A stretch of 64,000 bases of DNA from Mycobacterium sp. 852002-51961_SCH5331710 (GTDB taxonomy: Bacteria; Actinomycetota; Actinomycetes; Mycobacteriales; Mycobacteriaceae). The DNA lies in the NCBI RefSeq assembly GCF_001665535.1, contig NZ_LZSQ01000019.1:62001-126000 (forward strand), given 5' to 3'. This document shows, one piece after another, positions 16,681 through 24,920 of the stretch (the first letter of the stretch is position 1; each line of letters begins with the position of its first letter). Made by a program: the position numbers and the translations under genes. Below the pieces are notes generated by a model that saw nothing but the letters and a program-made list of their open reading frames with translations, was not told the DNA's origin and made no database searches.

Positions 16681-18663
16681 ATGCGCCAGTCGGCGGTAGA
16701 AAATCCAGCGATCATCGGCGAGGGCGACCCGCTGCTAGGCCTGCCGTTCGACGATTCAGATGACGTCATTCGCACCGCCGTCGCCGAGGCGAGTGTGCCG
16801 GCGCTGTTGATGTCGATGGTGCACATGACCGGCGACATGGGCCTGCTCGACGAGCTGCCCAGGCCGTATGCGCTCATCGCGATGGACCTGCAGGGCGCCA
16901 TGAGCGAACCGGACAAGCAGAAGGTGCGCGATCGCGCAGTCGCGGTGGTTCGCGACTACCGTGATCGTGGCTGCCCGCCGCCGTTCGTGCCGAACGCCGA
17001 ACAGATGCGGTCGATGCTCGACGTGATCTCGGCGGGAACGGTGACCGAGGAGTTCGTCGACTATGTCGCCGCGGATCTGCGGTTCACCGACGCCGACCAG
17101 TCCGGCCCACCACTGGCGTCGACAGCGCAGCAGCGCCAAGACTTTCCCGTCGTCGTCATCGGCTGCGGCGAGGCCGGGCTGCTGGCCGGGGTCAAGCTCA
17201 AGGCGGCGGGTGTGCCGTTCACGATCGTGGAGAAGCGGCCCGCTGTCGGCGGCACCTGGCTGGCCAACCGATATCCGGGATGTCGCGTCGACATCGCCAG
17301 TCAGTACTACACGTACTCGTTCGAACCGACCGATTACTGGCGCCATTACTACGCCGAGCAGCCCGAGATCCTGAGGTACCTCCAGGACGTCGCGACCAAG
17401 TACGACATCGTCCCGCACGTGCGTTTCGACACCGAGGTGACCGGTGCGATGTGGGATGAGGCGTCGGCACTCTGGCGGGTGACGATCCGGCGGGCCGACG
17501 GCCGCGTCGAAGAGTTGTCCTCGCGCGCCGTGATCTGCGCCGTGGGCCAGTTCAGCAACCCGGTGATTCCGGACATCAAGGGCGCCAACAGTTTCAGTGG
17601 GCCGGCCTTCCACACCGCGGACTGGCGCGACGATGTCGATCTGACGGGTAAACGCGTTGCCGTCATCGGCGCGGGGGCCAGTGGATTCCAATTGGTGCCT
17701 GCCATCGCGGACTCGGCGTTGCAGGTCGATGTCTACCAACGCACCCCGCAGTGGATGGCGCCCAATCCGATGTACCACGACGCCGTTCCCGACGGCGCGA
17801 GGTGGGCCATGCGTCACCTTCCTTATTACGCACGGTGGTTGCGGTTCGTGTCGTGGTGGCCGATCGCCGACGCACTCGACGAACAAGTGAAGATCGATCC
17901 CGACTGGGACAACGGCGGACTGTCGTGCAACGCGTCGAACCACGCCATCCGCGAGATGTTCATCGCCTGGATGCGCGTGTTCTGTACCGACGAAAAACTG
18001 CTGGCGAAGGTCACGCCGAGCTATCCGCCGATGGGCAAGCGGACATTGCAGGACAACGGAACCTGGCTGACGACGTTGCAGCGCGACGATGTGGAGTTGA
18101 TCGCTGAGCGCATCGCCGAGATCACCCCCGACGGTGTCACCACCGCCGACGGAGTGCATCGCCCAGCCGATGTGCTGGTGTGGGCCACGGGGTTCGACGT
18201 CAACCACCAACTGGGCCCGATCAACGTAAAGGGTATGAACGGGGTCGAGCTCAACACCGCCTGGGGCGATTCGGCCTACGCCTACCTGGGCATCACGGTG
18301 CCGGGATTTCCGAATTTCTTCTGCATGTACGGTCCGGGCACCAACGCGGTCAACGGCGCCAGCATCATCTACAACTCCGAGTGCCAGATGCGCTACATCA
18401 TGGCGTGCATCGACATGGTGCTGGCGGGTGGTTACGACTGGGCGATGCCGCGGGCCGACGTGTGCGATGACTACAACCGGCGCAACCAGGAACGCCTACG
18501 GCAGATGGTGTACAGCCATCCCGCGGTATCCAGCAGCTATTACAAGAACTCTTCGGGAGGGTTGCCCACACTGTACAGCTTCCGCATCTTCGACTACTGG
18601 CGATGGACCAACCGCTGCAATCCGGCGGACTACGAATTGCGGCGCGCGGACGCGGCGCGCTGA
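16681..18663 (+). CDS. Baeyer-Villiger-type flavin monooxygenase
   Basis: A 660-residue FAD/NADPH monooxygenase that inserts oxygen next to a ketone or oxidises a soft heteroatom. After an unusual N-terminal extension of about 155 residues come the FAD motif VIGCGEAGLLAG (~158), the BVMO fingerprint FSGPAFHTADW (~304-314, FxGxxxHxxxW) and the NADPH motif VAVIGAGASGFQ (~325). The ATG lies 6 nt after TATGAT, a plausible -10, so the mRNA may be leaderless. Operator overlap with this promoter suggests substrate-inducible control. A following hydrolase could open the ester or lactone formed. Confidence 0.9.
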   Translation: MRQSAVENPAIIGEGDPLLGLPFDDSDDVIRTAVAEASVPALLMSMVHMTGDMGLLDELPRPYALIAMDLQGAMSEPDKQKVRDRAVAVVRDYRDRGCPPPFVPNAEQMRSMLDVISAGTVTEEFVDYVAADLRFTDADQSGPPLASTAQQRQDFPVVVIGCGEAGLLAGVKLKAAGVPFTIVEKRPAVGGTWLANRYPGCRVDIASQYYTYSFEPTDYWRHYYAEQPEILRYLQDVATKYDIVPHVRFDTEVTGAMWDEASALWRVTIRRADGRVEELSSRAVICAVGQFSNPVIPDIKGANSFSGPAFHTADWRDDVDLTGKRVAVIGAGASGFQLVPAIADSALQVDVYQRTPQWMAPNPMYHDAVPDGARWAMRHLPYYARWLRFVSWWPIADALDEQVKIDPDWDNGGLSCNASNHAIREMFIAWMRVFCTDEKLLAKVTPSYPPMGKRTLQDNGTWLTTLQRDDVELIAERIAEITPDGVTTADGVHRPADVLVWATGFDVNHQLGPINVKGMNGVELNTAWGDSAYAYLGITVPGFPNFFCMYGPGTNAVNGASIIYNSECQMRYIMACIDMVLAGGYDWAMPRADVCDDYNRRNQERLRQMVYSHPAVSSSYYKNSSGGLPTLYSFRIFDYWRWTNRCNPADYELRRADAAR

Positions 18664-18665
18664 AC

Positions 18666-19565
18666 TCAGCCGATCCGTAAGTACTCGAGGATGGCCGTGC
18701 CGACCGCTTCGGGCTGATCGATCTGGAGGAAATGCCCGGCATCGGGAATGGTGCGGACCCGGCTGCCCGGCGGCGCCGCGTCGATCGCGCCGTCGAGATA
18801 GCCCAATTGGATCGCGCCGTCCTCTTCGCCCTGCAACACGAGGATCGGATGGGTGGGCAACTTGAACCGGAAGCGGTGCAGACCCGCGTATTGCGATGCG
18901 GGGCGGGTGAATCGCGCTGCGGCGCGGTAGTACGCCACCGCCGCCCGACGGTGCGCGAGCGAAGGCAGAGCTTCCATCGTCTCGGCGACGCCGTCGCCAA
19001 CGTGCGCTCCACGTGGGGACCAGTCCTTCCAGAGCCGGGGTATCACGCGGTGCAGCACTCGCTCCGGTGCGGCGGGCAGCTGGAAGAACAGTACGTACCA
19101 ACTTCTGCGCAATTGGATCGCCGACATTCGCAGGTGCTGACCCAGTCCGCGCCTCGAGTTGTCGATCGCGGCGAGCGGAGGAACCGCCAACGCGATATGT
19201 GCGCTGAATGGAGAGCCGGGATACGCCGCAAGCGCACTGGCTGTGAACGCGCCCCAGTCGTGGCCGATCAGCACGGCATCGGATGGCCGACCCAGGTGTG
19301 AGTACAGGTCGACCACATCGCTCATCAGGGCACCGATGGTGTAGTCACCGTCGGGAGCCGGCCCAGTCGGGCCATAGCCGCGCGTGAACGGTGCGATCAC
19401 GTGAAATCCGTTGGCTGCCAAAATCGGCGCGAGCTGTCGCCAGTTGTGCGCGCTGTCAGGGAATCCATGCAGGCAGATGGCCAATCGGCCATCGTCGGGC
19501 CCCCAGCTGAGCGCGCTCATCCGCAGGTGCGGCAGATCGTATTCGACGGCTCTGGGCTCGGTCAT
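18666..19565 (-). CDS. Alpha/beta hydrolase, epoxide-hydrolase-like
   Basis: A 299-residue alpha/beta hydrolase. The oxyanion-hole motif is HGFPDSAHNW (~33-42). The nucleophile lies in GHDWGA with Asp at ~103, as in epoxide hydrolases and haloalkane dehalogenases rather than Ser esterases. The catalytic His is in PDAGHFLQID (~270). The ATG at 19565 keeps the upstream operator just outside the gene, at the same distance as in the monooxygenase promoter; an ATG at 19580 would overlap it. It ends 2 bp from the monooxygenase stop, converging on it. Haloalkane dehalogenase is the main alternative. Confidence 0.85.
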   Translation of the reverse strand: MTEPRAVEYDLPHLRMSALSWGPDDGRLAICLHGFPDSAHNWRQLAPILAANGFHVIAPFTRGYGPTGPAPDGDYTIGALMSDVVDLYSHLGRPSDAVLIGHDWGAFTASALAAYPGSPFSAHIALAVPPLAAIDNSRRGLGQHLRMSAIQLRRSWYVLFFQLPAAPERVLHRVIPRLWKDWSPRGAHVGDGVAETMEALPSLAHRRAAVAYYRAAARFTRPASQYAGLHRFRFKLPTHPILVLQGEEDGAIQLGYLDGAIDAAPPGSRVRTIPDAGHFLQIDQPEAVGTAILEYLRIG

Positions 19566-19572
19566 TTCGTGA

Positions 19573-19596
19573 CCATACATTAACGCGCAAGTGTAT
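19573..19596. promoter_or_regulatory. Operator-like element, second copy of CCATAC-N12-GTGTAT
   Basis: CCATAC (19573-19578), 12 bp, GTGTAT (19591-19596). The inner part ATACA...CGCG...TGTAT is an imperfect palindrome centred on CGCG. It lies 8 bp upstream of the hydrolase ATG at 19565 and about 47 bp upstream of the remnant gene on the + strand. Confidence 0.65.
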
Positions 19597-19642
19597 TGTA
19601 ATCGTCGCGACCCGACCGGAAGCGATGTGGAGTGGAGTTCCG

Positions 19643-20166
19643 ATGAGCTTCGATGTGGTGATCACCAACGGTCGGTTCTTCGACGCCACCCCGGGGTGCA
19701 GGTCGGCTTCTCCGATGCCGGGGCCCACCTGCGCAACATGGCCTTCTACAACAGCGGGCTGCGGTTGTTGCGCCACGTACGGCAAAGCGCGGAAGCCGGT
19801 GCACCGTTCATGACCGTCGAGCACGCCGTTCATCGGTTGACTGGCGAACTGGCTGACTGGTATACGCTGGATGCGGGCCACCTACGCGTCGGTGATCGCG
19901 CCGACATCGCCGTGATCGATCCGACGCGCCTGGACGAAGCGCTCGATGCCTACGCAGAACAGCCCGTCGAACAGTTCGGCGGCCTGAGCCGCATGGTCAA
20001 CCGCAACGACGACGCGGTGGCCGCGGTCCTCGTGGGTGGCCGCACGGTCGTTCGGGACGGGGTGTCGACGGGCCTGGTCGGCAATGTCCGGACGGGCAGC
20101 TTTCTCCGTGCCGGGCGAAAGATCGCTGGGCCGGCCGTTCCGTCAACGGTGGCGGCCGGTGGGTGA
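19643..20166 (+). pseudogene. Remnant of an N-acyl-D-amino-acid deacylase-type amidohydrolase
   Basis: The gene starts well: ATG at 19643 gives MSFDVVITNGRFFDAT, the usual N terminus of this amidohydrolase family. Within 50 bp the reading switches to another frame that encodes only the family's C-terminal part: VGFSDAGAHLRNMAFYN, FMTVEHAVHRLTGELADWY, LRVGDRADIAVIDP and VLVGGRTVVRDGV, ending at 20166. The central ~350 residues with most metal ligands are missing and the two pieces are out of frame, with the junction near the CCCCGGGG at about 19688-19697. It cannot make a working enzyme. The 3' end overlaps the start of the esterase gene. Confidence 0.85.
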
Positions 20167-21067
20167 CATCGATTACGGGCGGGTCGACCCCGAACTCCGC
20201 CGGCTGTCGCGCGTTCTGCCGAAAGGCTATGCGCTGCAACGCGGTTTGTCGCTACCGCGTGCATTGATGAGTATCGCGGGATGGACCGGTCGTGTGCGGG
20301 GAGTCGAAGTGGCCCGTGTCAACAATGACGTCACCGTGCGGGTGCACCGCCCGTCCCACACCGACACGCCCGGGCCGGCGTTGCTGTGGATTCACGGCGG
20401 CGGCACCGTGATGGGCATTGCAGCGCAGGAGGATCGGTTCTGCCGGAGGCTGGTCAACTTCACCGACGTCGCGGTCGTCGCGGTGGATCACCGCCTCGCG
20501 CCGGAACATCCGTACCCGGCACCACTCGAGGACTGCTACGCCGCACTGCAGTGGCTGACGCGGCAGTCATGGGTGGATCCGGCACGAGTCGCGGTGGGCG
20601 GCGCCAGCGCCGGCGGCGGGTTCGCCGCCGCGGCGGCGCACCTCGCCCACGACCGCGGCGATGTCGATCTCGCCCTACAGATGCTGGTCTATCCAATGCT
20701 CGACGACCGGACGCCCGCAGAATCACGCCGGCGGGTGATGTGGACCGCTCGCGACAACCGGATCGCGTGGCAGTGGTACCTGGCAGGCGCCGACCCTGAC
20801 GCAGCCGTCCCAGCCCGCCGCACCGATCTGTCCGGGTTGCCTCCGGCCTGGATCGGTGTCGGAACCCTCGACCTCTTTCACGACGAATGCCGCGACTACG
20901 CACGGCGGCTCCGGGAGCACGGTGTGGCCGTCCATGAGGAGATCGCAGACGGCGCATTCCACGCCTTCGATCTGATCGCTACCAATACCTCTGTTTCACA
21001 ACGCTTTTTCGCCAGCCAGGTCCGTGCGCTGCGGACCGCCCTCGTCGACGACCCGGTCCGCTACTGA
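20159..21067 (+). CDS. HSL-family alpha/beta hydrolase (esterase/lipase)
   Basis: A 302-residue hormone-sensitive-lipase-type esterase. Visible are the oxyanion motif IHGGG (~78-82), the nucleophile elbow GGASAGGG with Ser at ~149, the Asp in LDLFHDE (~240) and the His in GAFHAFD (~268). The frame is open far upstream, but the GTG at 20159 gives the usual family length and overlaps the pseudogene stop by 8 bp. The long upstream part of the frame lies antiparallel to nothing real and is probably non-coding. It could hydrolyse esters produced by the monooxygenase, an inference from proximity. Confidence 0.87.
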   Translation: MGDIDYGRVDPELRRLSRVLPKGYALQRGLSLPRALMSIAGWTGRVRGVEVARVNNDVTVRVHRPSHTDTPGPALLWIHGGGTVMGIAAQEDRFCRRLVNFTDVAVVAVDHRLAPEHPYPAPLEDCYAALQWLTRQSWVDPARVAVGGASAGGGFAAAAAHLAHDRGDVDLALQMLVYPMLDDRTPAESRRRVMWTARDNRIAWQWYLAGADPDAAVPARRTDLSGLPPAWIGVGTLDLFHDECRDYARRLREHGVAVHEEIADGAFHAFDLIATNTSVSQRFFASQVRALRTALVDDPVRY

Positions 21068-21076
21068 GGATCGGCC

Positions 21077-22198
21077 GTGCCCCGACAAGAAGCCCTCGAT
21101 CTCACCCGCCGAGTCCTCAAGCATTTCGAGAACGACTCCCTCGATGTCGCGGATCAGGTCTGGTGTGAACCGCGCAGCGCCTACGTGGATCACGAACGTT
21201 TCGAGGCCGACGTCGCGATGCTGCGCAGCGTTCCCCACGTGATCGGCTGGGCCGGCGAAGTCGCCGTGCCGGGGTCCTACACGACGAAAGACGTGATGGG
21301 CACGCCTGTGCTGGTGACCCGGGGCAGAGACAGTGTCCTTCGTGCGTTCATCAACGGCTGTGCGCATCGTGGCGCGCAGGTGGCCGACGGCTGCGGCAGG
21401 GCGCGGTCACTCAGCTGCCCCTACCACGGGTGGACCTACGGCCTGGACGGGCGCCTGATGGGGGCTCCGGCCCGAAAGATGTTCGCAGGAGCGGATCTCG
21501 AGCGCCGTGGTCTTATCGAATTGCCGGTCACCGCTCAAGCGGGACTGATCGTCGTGGGGCTCTCAGCCGATGTCGACGTGTCCGCAGCTCTCGATGGAAT
21601 CTCGGTACCGCTGTCGGACTACGGGTTTGACCACAACCACCATGCCGAAACCAGGCGCTACGACATCGCCTGCAACTGGAAACTCGCCGTCGACGTAAAT
21701 TTCGAGGGCTACCACTTCCCCTACGTGCACGCCGACACCCTCGACCCGCTGGCGTCGAACAACTCCGTCTACGACATCTACGGCCGGAACATCCGCTGGG
21801 CGTTTCCGTTCCGCGACATCGTGCAGTATCGCAACGTTCCCGAAGCCGATTGGCCAGACCAATTCTTCGGCACCGTGGTGTACGGGCTGTTTCCCAGCTG
21901 TGTGCTGATCGAGGCACCGGGCACCTCGCAGATGTTGCGCGCATATCCGGGCAAGAGTCCCGGTGAGGCCGTGGTCTACCTGTCCATCGGGGCGCCAAAG
22001 GAGATCACCACCGAGGAGGAACGCACCTGGTACAAGATGGGAATCGACGGCGCCGCCCAGGTGCTCGACGGCCAGGACTTCCCGATGGCCGAGGCCTGTC
22101 AGCGTGGCCTGGAGGCAGGGGTCGACCACGTCGTGTTCGGTCGCAACGAGGCTCTGCTGCATCACCTCGCTCACATCCGCAACGACGCGCTGACCTAG
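21077..22198 (+). CDS. Rieske non-heme iron oxygenase, alpha-type subunit
   Basis: A 373-residue aromatic-ring-hydroxylating oxygenase homologue. The Rieske [2Fe-2S] ligands are CAHRG (~95) and CPYHGW (~114). The mononuclear iron site shows as NFEGYHFPYVHADTL (~212-226), with both His. The chain is shorter than classical dioxygenase alpha subunits, and there is no beta subunit or dedicated reductase nearby, so it may act alone like a Rieske monooxygenase or demethylase. GTG start 9 nt after the esterase stop, so probably one transcript with the genes either side. Confidence 0.88.
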   Translation: MPRQEALDLTRRVLKHFENDSLDVADQVWCEPRSAYVDHERFEADVAMLRSVPHVIGWAGEVAVPGSYTTKDVMGTPVLVTRGRDSVLRAFINGCAHRGAQVADGCGRARSLSCPYHGWTYGLDGRLMGAPARKMFAGADLERRGLIELPVTAQAGLIVVGLSADVDVSAALDGISVPLSDYGFDHNHHAETRRYDIACNWKLAVDVNFEGYHFPYVHADTLDPLASNNSVYDIYGRNIRWAFPFRDIVQYRNVPEADWPDQFFGTVVYGLFPSCVLIEAPGTSQMLRAYPGKSPGEAVVYLSIGAPKEITTEEERTWYKMGIDGAAQVLDGQDFPMAEACQRGLEAGVDHVVFGRNEALLHHLAHIRNDALT

Positions 22199-22211
22199 AG
22201 AGAACAGCGCA

Positions 22212-23951
22212 ATGGGCTTTCTGAAAGCGGATTCACCCGCGCTCGACCACCCGACATGGCGGCAGGGCAGCCGATCGGAGCGGCTCAAGCCTCTCGTGCG
22301 CCACATCGCGGAGCGGGGGATGGGGAACCCCGACGTGCTGTATGTGCTCTACACGGTGAAGATCGCGTTGTTCGTCATCGGCGGCGTGTGTTTCGCGTTG
22401 GCCACCAAGGGCATCGACGGGTGGGGAAACATCGCGTCGTGGTGGAGCGAGCCGATCGTCTTCCAGAAGGCCGTGCTGTGGGCGCTGCTGTTCGAGGCGC
22501 TCGGACTGGGCTGCGGATTCGGGCCGTTGACCGGGAAGATCAAACCGCCGATGGGCTCGGTGCTGTACTGGCTCCGCGTCGGGACCATCCGGCTCCCGCC
22601 GTGGCCGCGCTGGGTGCCGCTGACCGCCGGCGATCGCCGCGGTCCGCTCGACGTGATGCTGTATGCCGGTCTGCTCGTTGCGACGCTCTGCGCGCTGCTG
22701 TCGGACGGCACGGGACCCGTTGCCGCTTTGGATACCTCGATCGGATTGCTGCCGACTCCGAACATCGCTGTGATTGTCGCGTTGCTTGCGATCGCCGGGC
22801 TTCGCGACAAGCTCATCTTCCTCGCCGCCCGCGGCGAGGTGTACGGGGCGTTGACGGTGACGTTCCTGCTGCCGGGGCAGGACATGATCGTCGCGGCGAA
22901 GTTGGTGATGGTGGCGATCTGGATGGGGGCGGCCACGTCGAAGCTGAACAAACATTTTCCCTATGTTGTCGCGACGATGATGGGTAACAGCCCTCTGGTT
23001 CGCTCGAAGCGCTTGCGCACGTTGCTCTATCGCGGCTACCCGGAGGACATCCGGCCGAGCATCATCCCGCGGCTGCTCGCGCATGGCGGCACTGTCGTCG
23101 AATTGCTTGTGCCGCTGGTGATGTTCTTCTCCCACGGCGGAGTGATCACCATCGTCGCGGCCACGGTGATGGTGATCTTCCATCTCGTGATACTGACGTC
23201 GATTCCTCTTGGTGTGCCTCTGGAGTGGAACGTCTTCATGATCTTCGGCATCGGGTCGCTCTTCGTCGCACATGCGGATCTCGGCCTCGCTGAGCTTGCG
23301 CAGCCGTGGGCCGTGGCCGCGCTGATGGCGGTGATCATCGCGGCAATCGTTCTCGGCAACGTCGACCCGCCGAAAGTGTCCTTCCTGCCTGGGATGCGCT
23401 ACTACGCGGGCAACTGGGACATCTCCACGTGGTGTCTGACCGAGTCGGCGACCGCCAAGATCCAGGAGCGGGCCTCGGGACTCGGATTATTGCAGCACAA
23501 GCAACTCGAACGGCTCGCCGGTCCCGAGAATGCGGAGATCGCGATGTACCGCGGCTTGGCGTTTCGTGCGATGTACGCACACGGCCGCGCGGTCGTGACG
23601 CTGTTGAATCGCGTCATGTCCGCTGGGCGTGAGGATGAGTACGCCGTCGTCGAGGGCGAGATGGTCGCCGCGTATGCGCTCGGATGGAGCTTCGGCGACG
23701 GCCATCTGCACAACGAGAACCTGGTGCGAGCTCTGCACGCCCGCTGTCGTTTCGAACCGGGCGAGGTCCGCATCATCATGATCGACGGTCAGCCGATCCA
23801 TCGACAGCGGCAGCAGTATCGCCTCGTCGACGCCGCTACAGGCGAGTTCGAACGTGGCACCTTCGGGATCGCGGATCTGATCGATCGCCAGCCGTGGGAG
23901 GACGACGTACCGATTACGGTGACAGCCGCAACGGCGGTCGACGGTCGCTAG
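22212..23951 (+). CDS. Large multi-pass membrane protein (DUF3556-like)
   Basis: A 579-residue protein with about ten hydrophobic segments between residues ~45 and ~385 and a soluble C-terminal domain of ~190 residues. No transporter or enzyme motif is apparent. The overall make-up resembles the mycobacterial membrane family DUF3556, a resemblance made from memory and not from alignment. It starts 13 nt after the Rieske gene and probably shares its transcript, so a role in uptake or membrane handling of a hydrophobic substrate is possible but unproven. Confidence 0.65.
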   Translation: MGFLKADSPALDHPTWRQGSRSERLKPLVRHIAERGMGNPDVLYVLYTVKIALFVIGGVCFALATKGIDGWGNIASWWSEPIVFQKAVLWALLFEALGLGCGFGPLTGKIKPPMGSVLYWLRVGTIRLPPWPRWVPLTAGDRRGPLDVMLYAGLLVATLCALLSDGTGPVAALDTSIGLLPTPNIAVIVALLAIAGLRDKLIFLAARGEVYGALTVTFLLPGQDMIVAAKLVMVAIWMGAATSKLNKHFPYVVATMMGNSPLVRSKRLRTLLYRGYPEDIRPSIIPRLLAHGGTVVELLVPLVMFFSHGGVITIVAATVMVIFHLVILTSIPLGVPLEWNVFMIFGIGSLFVAHADLGLAELAQPWAVAALMAVIIAAIVLGNVDPPKVSFLPGMRYYAGNWDISTWCLTESATAKIQERASGLGLLQHKQLERLAGPENAEIAMYRGLAFRAMYAHGRAVVTLLNRVMSAGREDEYAVVEGEMVAAYALGWSFGDGHLHNENLVRALHARCRFEPGEVRIIMIDGQPIHRQRQQYRLVDAATGEFERGTFGIADLIDRQPWEDDVPITVTAATAVDGR

Positions 23952-23992
23952 GCGGGCGCATCAGACGTCATCGGCCCCGCAGGTTCGCGGGC

Positions 23993-24850
23993 TCAAATAC
24001 CCATTTTGAGGCTGGCGCCGGCGTCGACGAAGAGTTGTTGGCCGGTCACATAGCGTGACTCGTCGGAAGCAAGGTAGACGACCGCATGCGAGATGTCTTC
24101 CGGCTCGACGTAGGGGATCGGCATCGCCTGGAGGACGGGAAAGACGAGTTCGGCATCATCACGCGAAGGATCGGCGAGATCCGGCCGGAATGTGCGATAC
24201 ATCGGCAAGTTGTGCAGCATGTCGGTGTTCACGTTCGTGGGATGGATCGCGTTGATCCGAATGCTGTGGGGTGCCATCGTCAGTGCGAGCGCCTTCGTGT
24301 ACTCGCGGATCATCTTCTTGGCCATGCCGTACCCCGCGCCGCCGGGACCCTGCGGTCCGCCGCCGGTCGCGAGATCCTTTTGTTCGACGAGCCCCGCGAT
24401 CGATCCGGTCACGATGATCGAACCACCCGGCCCGAGATGATCGAGGCTGAGGTGAATCGTATTGACGACTCCCACGAAGTCGACGTCGAAGGCGTCGATG
24501 AACCCGCGGTAGGGAATATGGCTGCCTTGCGGGCATATTCCCGCATTCGCGACGACGACGTGCAGACCGCCGAGCTGGGCAACGGCGTCGTCGAGCACCT
24601 TCTTCAGGGTGGGCCGGTCACGCACGTCGACTGCTGCAGTGATGACCCTGCGTCCGGCCTTCTCAACCAGCTTCGCTGTCTCGTCGAGGTCGGCGCGCGT
24701 CGCCAGCGGATATTCGTTCGAGGGGATATCCGCACAAATGTCGATTGCGATGATGTCGGCGCCCTCGTCGGCCATGTTCACCGCATGGCTGCGGCCCTGA
24801 CCACGGGCTGCGCCGGTGATCACGGCCACCTTGCCGCTGAGACGGTTCAT
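23993..24850 (-). CDS. Mycofactocin-dependent-type short-chain dehydrogenase
   Basis: A 285-residue SDR alcohol dehydrogenase. The N-terminal motif TGAARGQGRSHAVNMADEG and the extended loop after IIAIDIC (residues ~40-60) match the mycofactocin-coupled SDR subfamily (TIGR03971), whose members keep NAD(H) bound and pass electrons to the peptide cofactor mycofactocin. The catalytic Ser is in VTGSIAG and Tyr/Lys in YGMAKK (~175). GGAGGG precedes the ATG. It lies alone, convergent with the membrane-protein gene, and its promoter carries the ACAGATAGTGT element. The mycofactocin biosynthesis genes are not in the window. Confidence 0.88.
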   Translation of the reverse strand: MNRLSGKVAVITGAARGQGRSHAVNMADEGADIIAIDICADIPSNEYPLATRADLDETAKLVEKAGRRVITAAVDVRDRPTLKKVLDDAVAQLGGLHVVVANAGICPQGSHIPYRGFIDAFDVDFVGVVNTIHLSLDHLGPGGSIIVTGSIAGLVEQKDLATGGGPQGPGGAGYGMAKKMIREYTKALALTMAPHSIRINAIHPTNVNTDMLHNLPMYRTFRPDLADPSRDDAELVFPVLQAMPIPYVEPEDISHAVVYLASDESRYVTGQQLFVDAGASLKMGI

Positions 24851-24892
24851 CTAGCCCTCCAATGCGCTAAGACGCGGGCCTCCATGCCGGTT

Positions 24893-24916
24893 GGATGATA
24901 GAACAGATAGTGTCAA
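24893..24916. promoter_or_regulatory. Recurring element ACAGATAGTGT, copy 1
   Basis: GATGATAGAACAGATAGTGT lies about 50 bp upstream of the mycofactocin-type SDR start. Near-copies of the core occur at 26993, 32887, 52348 and 59369 and a weaker one at 27777, always in promoters of the catabolic genes. Confidence 0.5.
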
Positions 24917-24920
24917 CTTG

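Noticed and set aside
23974-23992. Terminator hairpin CCCGC-N6-GCGGG between convergent genes
   Set aside because: The stem is only 5 bp and lacks a T tract, which is common by chance at this GC content.
24891-24916. Reading the recurring element as a -35/-10 promoter
   Set aside because: The hexamer-like parts are only 8-11 bp apart instead of about 17, and the element occurs in either orientation relative to genes. An operator fits better.
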